A DNA stretch of 64,000 nt from Physcomitrium patens (Eukaryota > Streptophyta > Bryopsida > Funariales > Funariaceae): assembly GCF_000002425.4 (NCBI RefSeq), contig NC_037270.1, positions 971,117 to 1,035,116 on the forward strand. Reading direction: 5' to 3'. Positions 44,291 to 55,639 of this stretch are shown in pieces. Each line of letters begins with the position of its first letter. Position 1 is the first letter of the stretch. A program made the translations under genes and the position numbers. The notes beneath the pieces were generated by a model. It had not been told where the DNA came from. It was given only the letters and a program-made list of their open reading frames with translations, and did not search any database.

Positions 44291-45392
44291 TGTGCTTGTA
44301 TGTCAACTGAATAAATAAAGCAACGATCTTAGAGTAATTTTTTATCAAAAATCTTATAAAAATTTACTAATCTAAAAAAACATTAAACATCACATATAGT
44401 TTTTGGCTTTTCTCAATCGATGATTGCTTATACCTTCTTTGGATCTATAAAAAGGCCTTTATTGGAAATAATATATCTAAAAAATTTGACTTGAAGTACA
44501 TGAAATATACATTTCTCCTGTTTTGCATATAGCCCAGCACTTTGTAGTTTTTTTAGTACAAGGTGGACATGTTTTTTGTGGTCTTCCAGATTCTTGAAAA
44601 ATATTAGAATATCATCTAAATAAATCACAACAAAGTCATTGAGATGCTCACAAAATATATCATTCATTAAGTATTGGAATATTGCTAGTGCATTAGTAAG
44701 TCCAAAAGGCATGACATTGTATTCAAAATGTCCATACTTGATACAAAATGTTGTCTTCTATTCATCTCTCTCTTTAATGCATACCAAGTTATAAGCGCCT
44801 CGTAAATCAATCTTTACAAAGATCTTTGCTTGGCTAAGTTGATCAAAAAGTCCTAATACTAATAGTAATGGATATCAATTTTTTACGATGATTTTATTAA
44901 GATCGCAATAATTGACACACATTGGTAAAGCTCCATTTTTTTTCTTTACAAATAATATCAAAGTACCAATTGGCAACTTGGAACGTTGAATAAAATTCTT
45001 AGTCAAATTTTTTTCAATGTATTTCTTTAAAGTCGCAAGCTCATTCTAGGATAAATTATACATGAGTCTAAACAGTGGTTGAGCACCTTCTTCAAGATCA
45101 ATTGCACAATTTTAAGGGTGATGCTTTGGTAAGATGTCCATATTTTTCTTTTCAAATACATCTACAAAATCCTTATACAACTTTGGAATTGTTGTTGTAG
45201 CAACCACAGGTTCCAATTGTGGATTTGCATAAATAGCAAACGTTGTACCTTGTTTAGCCACCCTCACAAATACTCTGGCTTCAATAAATAAATGTTGTTT
45301 AAGTCTTAGCTTGTCAAATTTTAGAATCTTTTTCATAGATCTGGAGGTTCTATGATCTACTAGAACAAATTCTAACTTTTGAGATATCCAAT
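44291..45392 (-). pseudogene. Element H reverse transcriptase
   Basis: Begins with an open piece at 45112-45405 ('YKDFVDVFEKKNMDILPKHH'), the usual chromovirus RT start. The fingers follow with several stops ('ILFVKKKNGALPMCVNYCDL', '[10 protein letters not shown]'). The open piece 44428-44712 has 'MPFGLTNALAIFQYLMNDIF' and an intact YLDD box in 'VVIYLDDILIFFKNLEDHKK'. A G-family solo LTR interrupts H just upstream, at 45393. Confidence 0.85.
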
Positions 45393-47591
45393 TTTGAGCT
45401 CTCAATTATATTCTAAAATTTAAATTTTTATTATTTTCCTATTTTATGATAATTAAAAATATTGGATTAGGATTTATATAAGTAGAATTCAGTTTTATAG
45501 AATTTTTAGGATTACAACCCTTCATCATATAAATCATAGCCTAATTCCTTGAATTAGATTAATTAGGACTAAAGTGATAAGAGTTAAAAAATTAGAATAG
45601 CAACTTAATTACTTTAATAATTTAGAGGTCGTTAGTCATTACAATAAGGACTAACTAAAAGCCTATGAGTGCATCTATAATCATTCATATGATTTAGGAG
45701 TTGGAATTATAATTCTCTAAAAGATTTATGGAAGTTAGCAATGGTAATTTTGGATTTTCCTCCAAATTCGACAAATTTAAGTGACATGGTGGTTCTTCTA
45801 CTTAATGGGAGTCTCTTTAATGTAATGGTGGCACTGGATTTACCTCGTGGAGTGAAAAAAACAAGATCAGCAACCTCTCCTTCAAAATACAAGAGAAGAA
45901 ATGAAATTCTCATTTTGAAGAATTTCACAAAAATTGCCAAGATCCTTGAAAGTAAAAACTTCCATAAAAATTATAATTGAGCATGGATTGAGGCATGTGA
46001 GTAGTCGATCTTAGCTTAAAAAGGTATTTTGAATACAATAGTAAAGTTAGATTTACAAAAAATGCTTGCTTGACCACTTACAGGAGCCATCAACCTTGAT
46101 AACGAGATTGGCTCTTTGATGAATGAAGGCTGTAGATCTAGATTAGGGATCTTAAAAATCAAGGGTGGAGATGAAGCCACCCTTCTACGAACCTCCACTC
46201 AATTGTATAATAGAGGCTTGGTTTTCCAAGCCCTCTCTCTCTTCTTTTGAGTGAAGGGCAGAGCCATGCCAAAATTTGGCCAAAACCCTAATCTTAATTT
46301 TATTTAGATTTTAATTCTCATTTTGAACCTTGTGATTGTGTATGTATGGATTTTTTATTGTGAAAGATGGTCATTAAGTTTTAAAATATGTTTCATTGAG
46401 GTAGATATCTCCTCGGCCTTTCAAATACCCCAAGGGTTTCAAGGGCCTCGGATTTCCTTCAATCCGTCACTCAATTTCTGTTTTTTCAATGTGAAATTCT
46501 AAATATATGTAGATTTTGTTGTTAGCTTTTCAACAAGAGAAGATTTGCTTGATTTGGAGTAAAAAGGAATTTTTTGTGAATTTCTGAGTTTGAGTGAGTC
46601 GACTGCCTTTGCAGCTTGAATCAATCAAGTTTGGAAAGGCATTTCTCAGTGCCTAGTGATTGGATTTATTTGAAATTTTGGGAGAATCAAAATCTATAAG
46701 CTAAGCTCTGAAAGGCATAAGTTTTGTTGAATTTTAAGACAATCTGAATTTTTAGTGAATTTCTAAGTGAAGAGGGTTGGTCACCATGGTAGTTTGGATC
46801 ACTCAACTTCAAAGGAGGAATTCTCACGACTGATTCATTAGATTGCAACGAAGATTGTTGGATCAAAAGCTCCTTCAAGTCAGCCTTGCAAAAAGCTAAG
46901 AATCATTCAAATTGAAATCGATTACAAATTTTGGCAAATTTTGGAGTAGAAGGGGGAAGCTGCCTTCAATCCTTACGTATTGTCAAGGTACCTTCGCTTT
47001 CACCTCTCTCACTTTATTTTTACTATCGTCTTCACAGTGACTTGTAAGCTCCACATTTTACATTTTGGCTAATAAATTTTAAGTTTAACTTTTCACCTTT
47101 AATATTCTCACTTTAACTTTTAACTTTTAATTTTAACTTTAACTTTTAAATTAAACTTTTAATTTTAACTTTTCACTTAATCTTTAATCTTCATTTTTAA
47201 CTCATTTTTTTTTACTAAACCTTTTGATTTTAATTTTTAACTTAACCTTTTAATTTCAAATTTTAAGTTAAATTTTTAATCTTAATTTTTAACTTAATCT
47301 TTTTTAACTTAACTTTTAACTTAGCTTTAATTCAAACTTAAGTTTTTATTCTTATGGTCAATTAATAGTAATAACTTTTTTAATTATTTTCATTATATTT
47401 GCATAGTAAACTTTATTTAACATATTAATTTAATGTTGGTAACCAATACTTGGAAGGCCTAAAATTAATTGAATTTTTAATATAAAGATTTAAATTAATC
47501 TAACAATTATACAATTGGGAGCTCTCTAATTCCACCTCTTGGACTTCTTGTATGGCATAGGTTTCATCAAGTGGTGAAATTTGGCCTCATA
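45393..47591 (-). mobile_element. Solo LTR G2 (family G, 2199 bp, minus) in element H
   Basis: Target duplication CCAAT is perfect (45388-45392 and 47592-47596). The plus strand begins TTTGAGCTCTC and ends CCTCATA, decayed forms of TGTGAG...CTCACA seen in G3. It separates H's protease from RT. It shares the AAGTTA-type tract and the small open frame with G1. Confidence 0.9.
45707..45940 (-). CDS. Open frame inside LTR G2, homologous to 7377-7712
   Basis: 77 residues, 'FKMRISFLLLYFEGEVADLV' and 'FGGKSKITIANF' shared with the frame in G1. It lacks the last 30 residues because of a stop after 'SFREL'. The differences from G1 are mostly C-to-T type. Unknown function; could be chance retention. 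Confidence 0.2.
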   Translation of the reverse strand: MAIFVKFFKMRISFLLLYFEGEVADLVFFTPRGKSSATITLKRLPLSRRTTMSLKFVEFGGKSKITIANFHKSFREL

Positions 47592-48060
47592 CCAATCTAT
47601 CTATGGATTATATTTTTTAAGCCATAATAGTCCTAAAATGACTGGATTTGATGGTGATATAATGACGTTGTCAAAGTTTATTTATATTGAAATCGTTTTG
47701 TGAGTGACATCTCCAAAGGATAAAGATCGACCATCTATTACTTCTATATGTACAGCTTTGGATTTTTTGACAGTACAGATTTTATATAATCTAGAAAATT
47801 CTTCATCAATAAAACATGTAGAGGCTTTCAAATTAAGTATTGCATGACACCCTAATTTTGTGACTCCTAACTATACAAGTATATTAAAACAAGCAGAAGG
47901 GCTAGTAGACATTACATAATCTTTTTTAGTTTGAAATAGTGAAGAATCCAACCGTACGATTCCTACTATGGCTAGATGCCCTTGTTTTCCTACAACGCTC
48001 TTGATGATATGGCTACACTCCTCATTAAATATGTACGGTGGCATTTCTCTAAACAATTAT
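47592..48060 (-). pseudogene. Element H aspartic protease
   Basis: Minus-strand translation contains 'NLKASTCFIDEEFSRLYKIC' where chromovirus proteases have LxDSGASxxFID, so the catalytic Asp-Ser-Gly is lost. It is followed by 'AVHIEVIDGRSLSFGDVTHK' and 'NPVILGLL', then 'NP-stop-IDW', the end of the domain. Open piece 47871-48056 is in another frame. Confidence 0.7.
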
Positions 48061-49060
48061 TAATCTTATCGCTATATTTTCCACAATATAAGTATAGGCC
48101 AACTTTTCTTTAACAACTTTTTTCTTGTTCAGAAAGAGGTTTAAAGAAAATTAAATCAATTTGCATATTTATTGCTTCCAATTGCTCATTAGAATTGGAC
48201 AATGAAGAAGATATAAAATAATTGGTATATACAATGGCGTAATTGAAGAATATTTATCTTGTCATCGTTGAAATAAATGATTATTGTACTTCACAGCTTA
48301 ACTATTGGCTTCATTGAATGTTAGAGGATCTAACATAGACAACAATAAGTCCTTGACATTGTTTCTTAATCCCCAATGAAATTGGCTCATCAATGCATCT
48401 TCTCTTCAATTTATATCACATGTTAATTGTTAGAAATCTAAGGTATACATTGATGTAGAGTGTATTCTTTGTTGAAGGTTTCATATTTTAATTGTTGAAG
48501 AATGAACCTTATTATATTCACCAAATGCTTCCACAAATACTCCCAAAATACTTCAAAATTGTGTAATGTAGGAGATTTTTTTTTAAATAATGGATAAACT
48601 AGGATAAAGCTTGACCTAAGAGCAAGGTTGCAACAAAATCCAATATGAGATGTTTTAGTGGAATATTAGTCATACTTGGTTTACAAAGCCATGGAATAAT
48701 TAAGTAAGGTAATTAGTCATACTTGGTTTACAAAGCCATGGAATTTTGAGCAGGTACCATCTAATTTTTTTGGAAGGCTAATCCTTGGTTCTTTTGTTAT
48801 TATTATTATTAGATCATTGCCTTGAGTAGATGCACCTTCCATGTTTGAAGTCAACATAGTCGTTTGAGAATTGGAACCTCTGTTGCAATTTGATGTAATG
48901 GTTGAGGCACTCCGACTCTTTGATCATTTTGTATGGTTATATATAGTTCTTCATTCTACTTTGATAAAGTCTCTATCTTAATCTTCAATACTTCAAGATC
49001 ATTAATAATAGAATCTAATTTGATATCTTTAGAATCTATTATATTAACTATTTCATCTTT
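48061..49060 (-). pseudogene. Element H gag (strongly decayed)
   Basis: Placed here by position between the protease and the 5' LTR. A knuckle remnant, 'YLYCGKYSDK', is visible at about 48100-48070 on the minus strand with its first Cys as Tyr and its His as Asp. The rest has many stops and I could not align it with confidence. Confidence 0.5.
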
Positions 49061-49284
49061 TTCTATAAAAAATTAAAAAAACTTACGTCTTTAAAAGAAA
49101 AAAACTTGATCTATGATATTAAGAAAAGAAACCAAAAGAATATTAAAAAAAAGAATAATATTAGTCTAAAGGAGGATAATCCACAACCTCTATAATGCTA
49201 TAGTATTTCCAAAAAAAAGAATAATCTACTCTCTAACAAGAAAGACCAAACTCTTAATATTATTTTAAGGCAGACTCAAAAAAC
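49061..49284 (-). other. Element H leader region
   Basis: About 220 bases between gag and the 5' LTR. A usual chromovirus primer-binding site (TGGTATCAGAGC) is not recognisable next to the LTR; the sequence there reads GTTTTTTGAGTCTGCC on the minus strand. Confidence 0.5.
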
Positions 49285-49434
49285 TATTAGGAACCATATA
49301 TAAGACAAGGATTTAAGACCAAGAAATGGAATTAGCTTGACATTAGAACAACAACTGGATACAAGACAAGAAGGTCCTGACTAAACCATAAAAAGTGAGT
49401 TGTCGAGACTGAAGATCTCTTCAATCTTAACTCC

Positions 49435-49442
49435 TATATATA
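49435..49442 (-). promoter_or_regulatory. TATA-box candidate, element H LTR
   Basis: TATATATA, kept in the left LTR copy ('cttatatatactagg' at about 5820). In H's orientation it lies downstream of the 10-bp array at 49545-49660, as expected for a U3 promoter. Confidence 0.5.
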
Positions 49443-49544
49443 CTAGATCCTAAGAAGCTTCTTAAAAAGTTTTCATGAAGCTTGAAAACAAAGCAAGCCT
49501 AAGATCCTTCTTCAACAACTTCCTAAATCATCTAAAGCCTCCTC

Positions 49545-49660
49545 GAACCTTCTAGGATCTTCTATGATATTCTAAAATTTTCTTAGAATCTACTGAAACC
49601 TCTTAGAATCTTTTAGAATCTTTTAGAATCTTTTAAAATCTTCTAAAATTTTCTTTAGTT
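49545..49660 (-). promoter_or_regulatory. 10-bp periodic array with heat-shock-element-like modules in H LTR
   Basis: From 49551 the plus strand falls into eleven 10-base units resembling TCTTAGAATC (tctaggatct, tctatgatat, tctaaaattt, tcttagaatc and so on). The segment GAACCTTCTAGGATCTTC (49545-49562) has GAA-nn-TTC-nn-GGA-nn-TTC, one mismatch from a four-module heat-shock element. A weaker form is in the left LTR (about 8030-8105). A heat response is a hypothesis. Confidence 0.45.
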
Positions 49661-49679
49661 GTATGTCTGTGACATAAGT

Positions 49680-50160
49680 CTAGTATAATCAAATCTTTAA
49701 AAATAGGTGCAAGAGCTTTCATACATGCCACAAAAAAATAGATTATCTTTTGTTTTGTATGCCACACTTATTTTTTATAGTAAAAAGATGTCAAGTAATA
49801 TTCCTAGCCAGTATGAAGCTTTTGAAGACATTTTTGAAAAGAAGAATGTAGATATTTTTTCAAAGCATTGTCCTTATGATTGTTCCATTGATCTTTCCAA
49901 ATGAGCTCAATGACTATTTGGACCAATTTATAGTCTATTACAAAACAAGTAGGCTGCACTTAAGGAGTATATTGATGCAAACTTGGCTAAGAATTTCATA
50001 CATTATTTTAAATCTCTAATTAGGGCTCTTATTTGTAAAAAAGAAAAGATGGATCTCTATAAATGTTTGTAGACTATTAACAACTCAATAAGATTACTAT
50101 CAAGAATAGATATCTTTTATCTTTGATTTCAAGACTTTTTTAACAATTCAATTAAGCAAA
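49680..50160 (+). pseudogene. Element A reverse transcriptase, N-terminal piece (palm deleted)
   Basis: Resumes element A after H. The open piece 49707-49904 has 'YEAFEDIFEKKNVDIFSKHC', the standard chromovirus RT start, as in H. It continues with 'LKEYIDANLAKNF' and 'KITIKNRY' in shifting frames. Near 50150 the reading jumps straight to RNase H; the whole palm with YxDD is missing, a deletion of probably 600 bases or more. Confidence 0.75.
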
Positions 50161-50524
50161 GGTCTTATTTCATGTTGACTTCTCCAAGGCATTTTTCATG
50201 GAAATAGTTGCATTGGATTTTTCCTTAGATATAAAATTATCACAAATAGGAGCAAATAACAAACTCCATCTAATAGCTTTCTATTCCAAAAAAAATTTAG
50301 CAACTAATATTAATTATGAAATCTACAAAAAAAAAACTTTTTGTAATTATGAATTCATTTCAAGAATAGCATCATTATTTAGAAGGCATCTCAAGTCTAA
50401 TCACGATATATGTAAATCACAAGAACCTCAAGTACTTCATGTTGACATATATTTTGAATCATTGCCAAGCTTGTTGGAGCATGTCTTTACAAAGATTTGA
50501 TTTTAAGATCACTTACTGGTTCGG
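50161..50524 (+). pseudogene. Element A RNase H
   Basis: The open piece 50198-50500 gives 'MEIVALDFSLDIKLSQIGAN', 'KLHLIAFYSKKNLATNINYE' and 'FRRHLKSNHDI'. In another frame 'QRFDFKITYWFG' is the end of the domain. The first catalytic Asp, in E-x-D-A-S, is Val (EIVAL). A family B LTR interrupts at 50525. Confidence 0.75.
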
Positions 50525-52315
50525 TGTCGTATTAAGATTTGGCTATTATATAAAAATGATACATAAATATAAATTTAATATATAAATTACTATATAATAT
50601 GGTAAGAGCTATATTATTAGATAATATTTAGTCATAAAATATGATTGAATCACTACTTTGAAGTGGTTGTTTAAAAGAACTAATATTGAAGTTGATTTTA
50701 TGTTGATAATAATTTTATATGTTTAGAGCCATCTTTATCAGACATTAATGATTCTTGAAATCTTATTTTATTTCATTTAGTTGGTATTTGTAGAATAGAT
50801 ATTAATTCGTTTTTGAAAGATATTGATAAAATATATAAATAGTCCATATAATAGGAAATTTAGGAGGACGGATGAGTGAATTAGTTATTAAAAGTGGTTA
50901 ATTATAGAATTATAGTTAGAATCTAGAGAATCAGTGGAAAATATATAGGAGTTGTAGAAGTTAATTAGAGTGCCAGACTGTGATAGTCATGAGCCAAGGG
51001 CCATCGCTGTGATAGTGTGAGCCGGGGTAAGCTTGGTGCTACCTCTTTTCTTTTGTTTGTTATTTTCTTTGGATAAGAGGATTGAGAGTTTCTGAATATT
51101 GTGAAGTGAATTATGGAATGAAAATGTGATTGGTATTATTTGAGAAGAACAAAGATTGAATGCTGAAATTTGATTGTAGTTCAGCAGAGAGAATGAGTCT
51201 ATGTTTGTTTGAAACATCGTAATGTGAATGGTAGTTCTGTGTGAAGAATTCCAGTGATTGGAATGAAGGTAATTGTGTCCTGAAAGTTGTGAGGATGCAG
51301 TATTACAGTTGGAGATTATAAGGGTGAATATATTGGTGGAAATAGCAGTTATTGGTATAACTGAATTGCTATAAGAAAGAGATCGATAAGGTGAAGGGAG
51401 AGATTATAGTTTCCTTGTGTATTCAGGTATTGGAAATAGAGACGATACATTCAGGAGGTTATTGATTGTGTGACCCTAATGTGAACGCTTAAGCAACTAG
51501 TCATTCCCTGTGTTTGAATCCCTCTATATGGGTTTATTTCCATTAGATTAATTTGAAATAAGTAAAACGAGCAATCACAGTGTTTAAGACATATATTATA
51601 TAAATCTTGTAAGAAAAAAGATTATAGAAGGATTTTAGTAGCAAAAAGAATAGTTAGAACATTCACATGGATGAATGAAGATGAATGATGAAAATTTTTA
51701 TTTTTAATACCCAATGGAATTTAAAGAGGCTGCTGAAGCTCTTATTAGGGATTAAGATTACTCTTTGGAGGAAATTTAAACTTAGGATGCTAGAATCAAA
51801 GATTTTAGGTTTTTAGCTATAGCTTTTGTATAAATTTTGTATGAAAGAAATATAGGCGCTTAAAGTTAAGCTATTGGTTTTGTACCTACTATTATATTTT
51901 TGGACATAACACAATCGTACAAAAAGTAACTAAGAATTGGTAATTGAAATTAGAGAGACCACTTTTTTAACTACACTTTTTAGATACTGTTTGATAAATT
52001 TGAAGCTGAGATGAAGGAGTTATAGGAAGTTGAAGTCAATACCTCATATTTAAGGGTAGCAAATAACTTGATGTACTATTGGTTGTATTTTGAGGTATCT
52101 CTTAAAAAATTTAACAAGATTTTAGCTAAAAATTTCCAAAAATACATGTTATTATGTCAATAATTGCTATATACAAATTTTATAGCTTTTACAATTTGGA
52201 TTTTTGAGATATAAAAAAAATAGATCTAGTATATTCTTAGATAGAAAATCATGCCATAGGACACCAAAAACAATAAGGTTTATTAGGAATCCTTTTTAGA
52301 CGTTTTAATCTTACA
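50525..52315 (-). mobile_element. Family B LTR B1-d (minus), with family C solo LTR inside
   Basis: Starts TGTCGTATTAAG on the plus strand, the complement of family B ends. It can be followed, reverse-complemented, against B1-a to about 52250. After removing the nested solo LTR it is about 1.0 kb, so roughly 330 bases of its far end are missing or unrecognisable. It sits in A's RNase H; left flank TTCGG, no matching right flank. Confidence 0.65.
50789..51579 (-). mobile_element. Solo LTR of family C, 791 bp, in LTR B1-d
   Basis: The plus strand reads TGTAGAATAGATATT to CGAGCAATCACA, the complement of the E LTR, and has the same 791-base length. Flanks GTATT (50784-50788) and GTGTT (51580-51584), one mismatch. 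Minus orientation here means plus-strand coding direction as in D. Confidence 0.9.
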
Positions 52316-52329
52316 CCAAAAAAAAAAGA

Positions 52330-53616
52330 TGTATTTTTTTTTATTAAGAAAGAATGATTTTCGTGAAGCCAAAACATTTTTACCTTCGAGCAATAAAATC
52401 AACATTGATTGTTGATTCAACCTTTATCAAGAAAATTCAAAAAAGTATGTCTTCTAATCTTCATGTCCATGATATTAAGAATAATTTTTTTAAGTCCCAT
52501 AATACTTTCAAGTTTGAGTTCAAAAACAACCTATTTAATTTTGAAAGACAGTTATATATTCCACAAGGTATGACATGATTACGTGTTCTTCAAACTTGTC
52601 ATAACTTTTTAGTTGCTAGATATTTTGGATATAATAAAACTTAGGAGCTAATATCAAGAGATTTTTGGTGGCCTCAAATATGGAAGGCAATCAAAGACTT
52701 TGTACAATCATGTGATATTTGTTCAAGATCCAAAACTCCTTGCCTTTGACATGATGGACTTCTTCAACCATTACCTATCGTAGAACAATCATGATCTTCT
52801 ATCTCTATGGATTTTATCACGGATCTTTCAATTTCGAGTTTATATAATTTTATATTTGTGATAGTAGATCATTTTATCAAGATAGCACATTTTGTATTAT
52901 ATACAAAATCTATCACATGTGAAGAAATGGCTAAGCTTTTTTTAACAATATCTATCATTATTATAGATTGTTTAAAGATATTATATTAAATAAAATGACT
53001 CAATTTATATCAAGATTTTAGAGAATCTTTTCTAAGATTTTAAAAGAAGATGTAAAGTTTTTTTTGACTTTCCATCCTCAAATTGATGGATAAACAAAAT
53101 GAGTGAATTAAATTTTGGAGTATTACTTAAAGTATATCATCAACTATCATCAAGATGGTTGAACAACTTTTTCACCAATGATAGAGTTTGCATATGATAA
53201 TTTGGTAAATTCCTCCACTCAATAGATATTTTTTTTTTATCAATTATGGTTATCATCTATAACTTTATACTTTTGACTTTTCAAAAGTTGATAATCCTGC
53301 AATAGAAGTTTTAGCAAATCATATATCAGAGCTACATACAATAATTAAGGTGCAATTAAAGAGAACTTAAGAACAAAAAAATATTAATGCAGATGCCTAT
53401 TGCAATGAAAAATCATAATTTAATGTGGGTGACAAAGTATGGTTATTTTATTACAATATCAAAACTACTTGTCTTTGTAAAAAGTTGAGCTATTATAAGT
53501 TTTGAGCTTTTTCTATTAGTAAATAAATTAATCATGTTGCTTATTGATTATATCTATCAAAGTCTATGAAGATCCATCTTGTATTTTACATATCTCTTTT
53601 TGAGCCATATTAGACA
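52330..53616 (+). pseudogene. Element A integrase
   Basis: The open piece 52354-52578 holds the pre-integrase part ('FKNNLFNFERQLYIPQGM'). The zinc module follows with 'LQTCHNFLVARYFGYNKT' (second His replaced by Tyr) and 'FVQSCDICSRSKTPC'. The core is 'ISMDFITDLSISSLYNFIFV' (52807-52989, first catalytic Asp kept) and then, with stops and frameshifts, regions around 53080 ('FHPQIDG') and 53440-53600. Broken, but in normal order before a chromodomain. Confidence 0.8.
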
Positions 53617-53832
53617 ATGAATATCTTAAAAAGAAGACAAATGCCACTTCTTCCTATAAAAGTCGATAATAATCAAGAATTTACGGTAGAAGAAGTCTTA
53701 GATTCAAGGGGGCACCAAAATAAGTTGAAATATCTTATTCATTGGTGCGGATATGATATTATTAAATGCACATTGAAGCTAGCGAAGAAACTTACAAATG
53801 TAGCAAAGAGAATTGAAGCTTTTCATCAATGA
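53617..53832 (+). pseudogene. Element A chromodomain
   Basis: An open piece of 71 residues: 'EFTVEEVLDSRGHQNKLKYL' then 'IHWCGYDIIKCTLKLAKKLT' and 'RIEAFHQ'. This is the chromodomain pattern (VExILDxR ... YLVKWxGY ... TWEP ... I..F) at the C terminus of the integrase and defines A as a chromovirus. The usual TWE reads KCTLK, so one aromatic-cage residue is lost. Chromodomains guide integration to marked chromatin. Confidence 0.85.
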
Positions 53833-54114
53833 CATTCATCAAAACTAAGATGAAGAATAGCAAATCTTTGTTATAAAAGAAACAAGATCAAAAGAAGATA
53901 ATACTCTATTTTCTATCCTTCTTTGTAGCCTTTGTGTATTTGTGATGCTAAGAAGATAGAAAACCAATAACTAGTAGATTCAATTGAAGAGCTTTTATTT
54001 CCTAACTTATCAAACAAAATATTGCAATTGTTATAATCTTTAAGATGACGTAATCGAGATGAAGATCCTCAAGAACAATAAGTCCTTCCTCAAATAAATA
54101 ATAAGATACAAAGT
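53833..54114 (+). other. Element A region after the chromodomain
   Basis: Stop-rich tail of pol or 3' untranslated region, without a clear motif. Confidence 0.5.
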
Positions 54115-55639
54115 TATTTTATTGCATAATTTTTTATCTAAGAATACATTGAGTACTTAGCTATAGAGAGTTTAGTTTTACCTTATTGGCCAAGCTCCAA
54201 TAAGTTATCTAACCTTTAAAGTAGAAGTCAAATAAATGCTATAATATCAAAAAGATATTTTATTAATAAAATCTTTTATATTTAAGAAGGTTTATACATA
54301 AGGCTTTCTAAAATATCTAGGAATTTTCTAATATTCTTGGTTATACCAAATCATAACTAACTATTTGTTGGTAAGTTAGATTTTCAAAAATTCCAAAGAA
54401 AATCCATAATATCTTCTAAAAAATTCATCTTTATATCAAAATTTAATCATAGCTCTATATATCCATCTTCAATATATATATAAAGTCTTAAATTCCAAAA
54501 AAACTCCTTTACTTTGTATAATAAAATACTTCAAAATATATTTTTTTACAAAGGTTTTTTTTTTCTTAAACTTTAGAAATTTATATCTCTTGATCCAACT
54601 ATTCAATTTTTTTTCAAATTTATAGATAATATATAATTTATCCTTACACGTTATTACAAAAAAATTCAACCATAAATTTACTACCAATTGTCTAATATCT
54701 TAAAAATCCTAATAGGTGCTTCAAACCCTAATTCATAAGTATCTGAGTAATATTTTCTTTATATCTCATAAATCCAAAATCCAAATGCTATAAAATTTTT
54801 AAATTAAGTTAATTAATATGATAATAGAAATTCTTACAAATTTTGAGCCAAAATCTCATCAAATTGCTCAAGATATAGCTCAAAATACAACCACAAGTGA
54901 ATTAGGTCACTTACTACCATTAGATTTGCAAGTGCTTATTTCAACCTCCAACATCTCCTTCATTTTGACTTAAAATCCATCAAATAGTATGCCAAAATTG
55001 TAGCCAAAAAAGTTTTCTCTTCAATCTCAGCCGCCGATTTCTGTACGCGTGCGATATATCCAAAAGAATGACAATAGGAACAAAATTATTAAGTCAACTT
55101 TGAGCAGCTATATCTCCTTCATAATAACTCCAATTGACTCAAAATTTGTACCAAAATCATAGCTAAAAACCTGAACTTATTGACTTTACTCTTTAAAAGC
55201 TCAAATGGCTCAAAAGTGTAATCCTAATCCCTATTATGGCCTTGACCCGCCTCCTTGAAGTCCATTGATTATGATTTTTGACCAATAGGAATGGAGATTT
55301 ATATTATTCATCTCCATTCATTCATATGGGTGTCCTAAATATCTTTTTTATCTATAAAAATCCCTCTTCATCTCTTTTTTTTATAAGATTTATACAATAT
55401 ATGTTCTAAACATCATATGAAAGAAACAAATAAGACTTTAAGGGTCACCAATATCTAACAAAGGTGACTCTAAATACTTAAATGTTACTATTAATAAGAT
55501 CAACTTCAAAGACACTATCAAAAGAAAATAAGTTTATATAAATTCTAATAGAAGCCCTTTTAAACAACCTCTTTTTGAAGTAGTAATCTATCCACATCCT
55601 ATAACCAACAAAAATTAACTAATATGGCTTTCACCATAT
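54115..55639 (+). mobile_element. Family B LTR B1-c, 3' end missing
   Basis: Begins TATTTTATTGCATAAT, aligning base for base with B1-b's TGTTGTATGGCATGAT. It is followed over most of the LTR ('gaatacattgagtacttagc', 'ctcaaatggct', 'caataggaatggag') until 'accatatt', where the LTR of A begins. About 125 terminal bases of B and A's polypurine tract are missing, so a deletion joins the two. Confidence 0.65.

Larger units (their letters stand above)
5673..49674 (-). mobile_element. Element H: minus-strand Ty3/gypsy chromovirus inserted in A
   Basis: H has a 390-bp 5' LTR at 49285-49674 and, reading leftwards, gag (about 49060-48061), protease (48060-47592), RT (45392-44290), RNase H (about 44230-43960) and integrase (43960 to about 42715). 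Its 3' LTR survives only in part at the left end (5673-5844 plus 7952-8108). G-family solo LTRs split H twice: in the left LTR and between protease and RT. Element D is inserted in the left LTR. The integrase C terminus and the rest of the 3' LTR are missing, apparently lost in the deletion near 42715. H resembles A in its integrase and is probably from the same broad lineage. Confidence 0.75.
49285..49674 (-). repeat. Element H 5' LTR
   Basis: 390 bases; in H's orientation it begins TGTCACAGAC and ends CTAATA. It matches the partial left copy 5673-5844 plus 7952-8108. Right flank TAAGT (49675-49679) equals 5668-5672. Confidence 0.8.

Noticed and set aside
49680..50524. The RT and RNase H at 49680-50524 as the right end of D or F
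   Set aside because: The orientation would fit, but the RT start 'YEAFEDIFEKK' is chromovirus-type and H's perfect TAAGT duplications join it to the A protease at 5667.
50987..51217. Open frame repeated in family C LTRs (also 20943-21254 and 56299-56625)
   Set aside because: It recurs because the LTR sequence is repeated. Composition is Ser/Asn/Phe-rich, the ends differ between copies, and no domain is recognised.
54469..54687. 72-residue Lys/Phe-rich minus-strand open frame
   Set aside because: Within a family B LTR and unlike any protein; AT-rich artefact.
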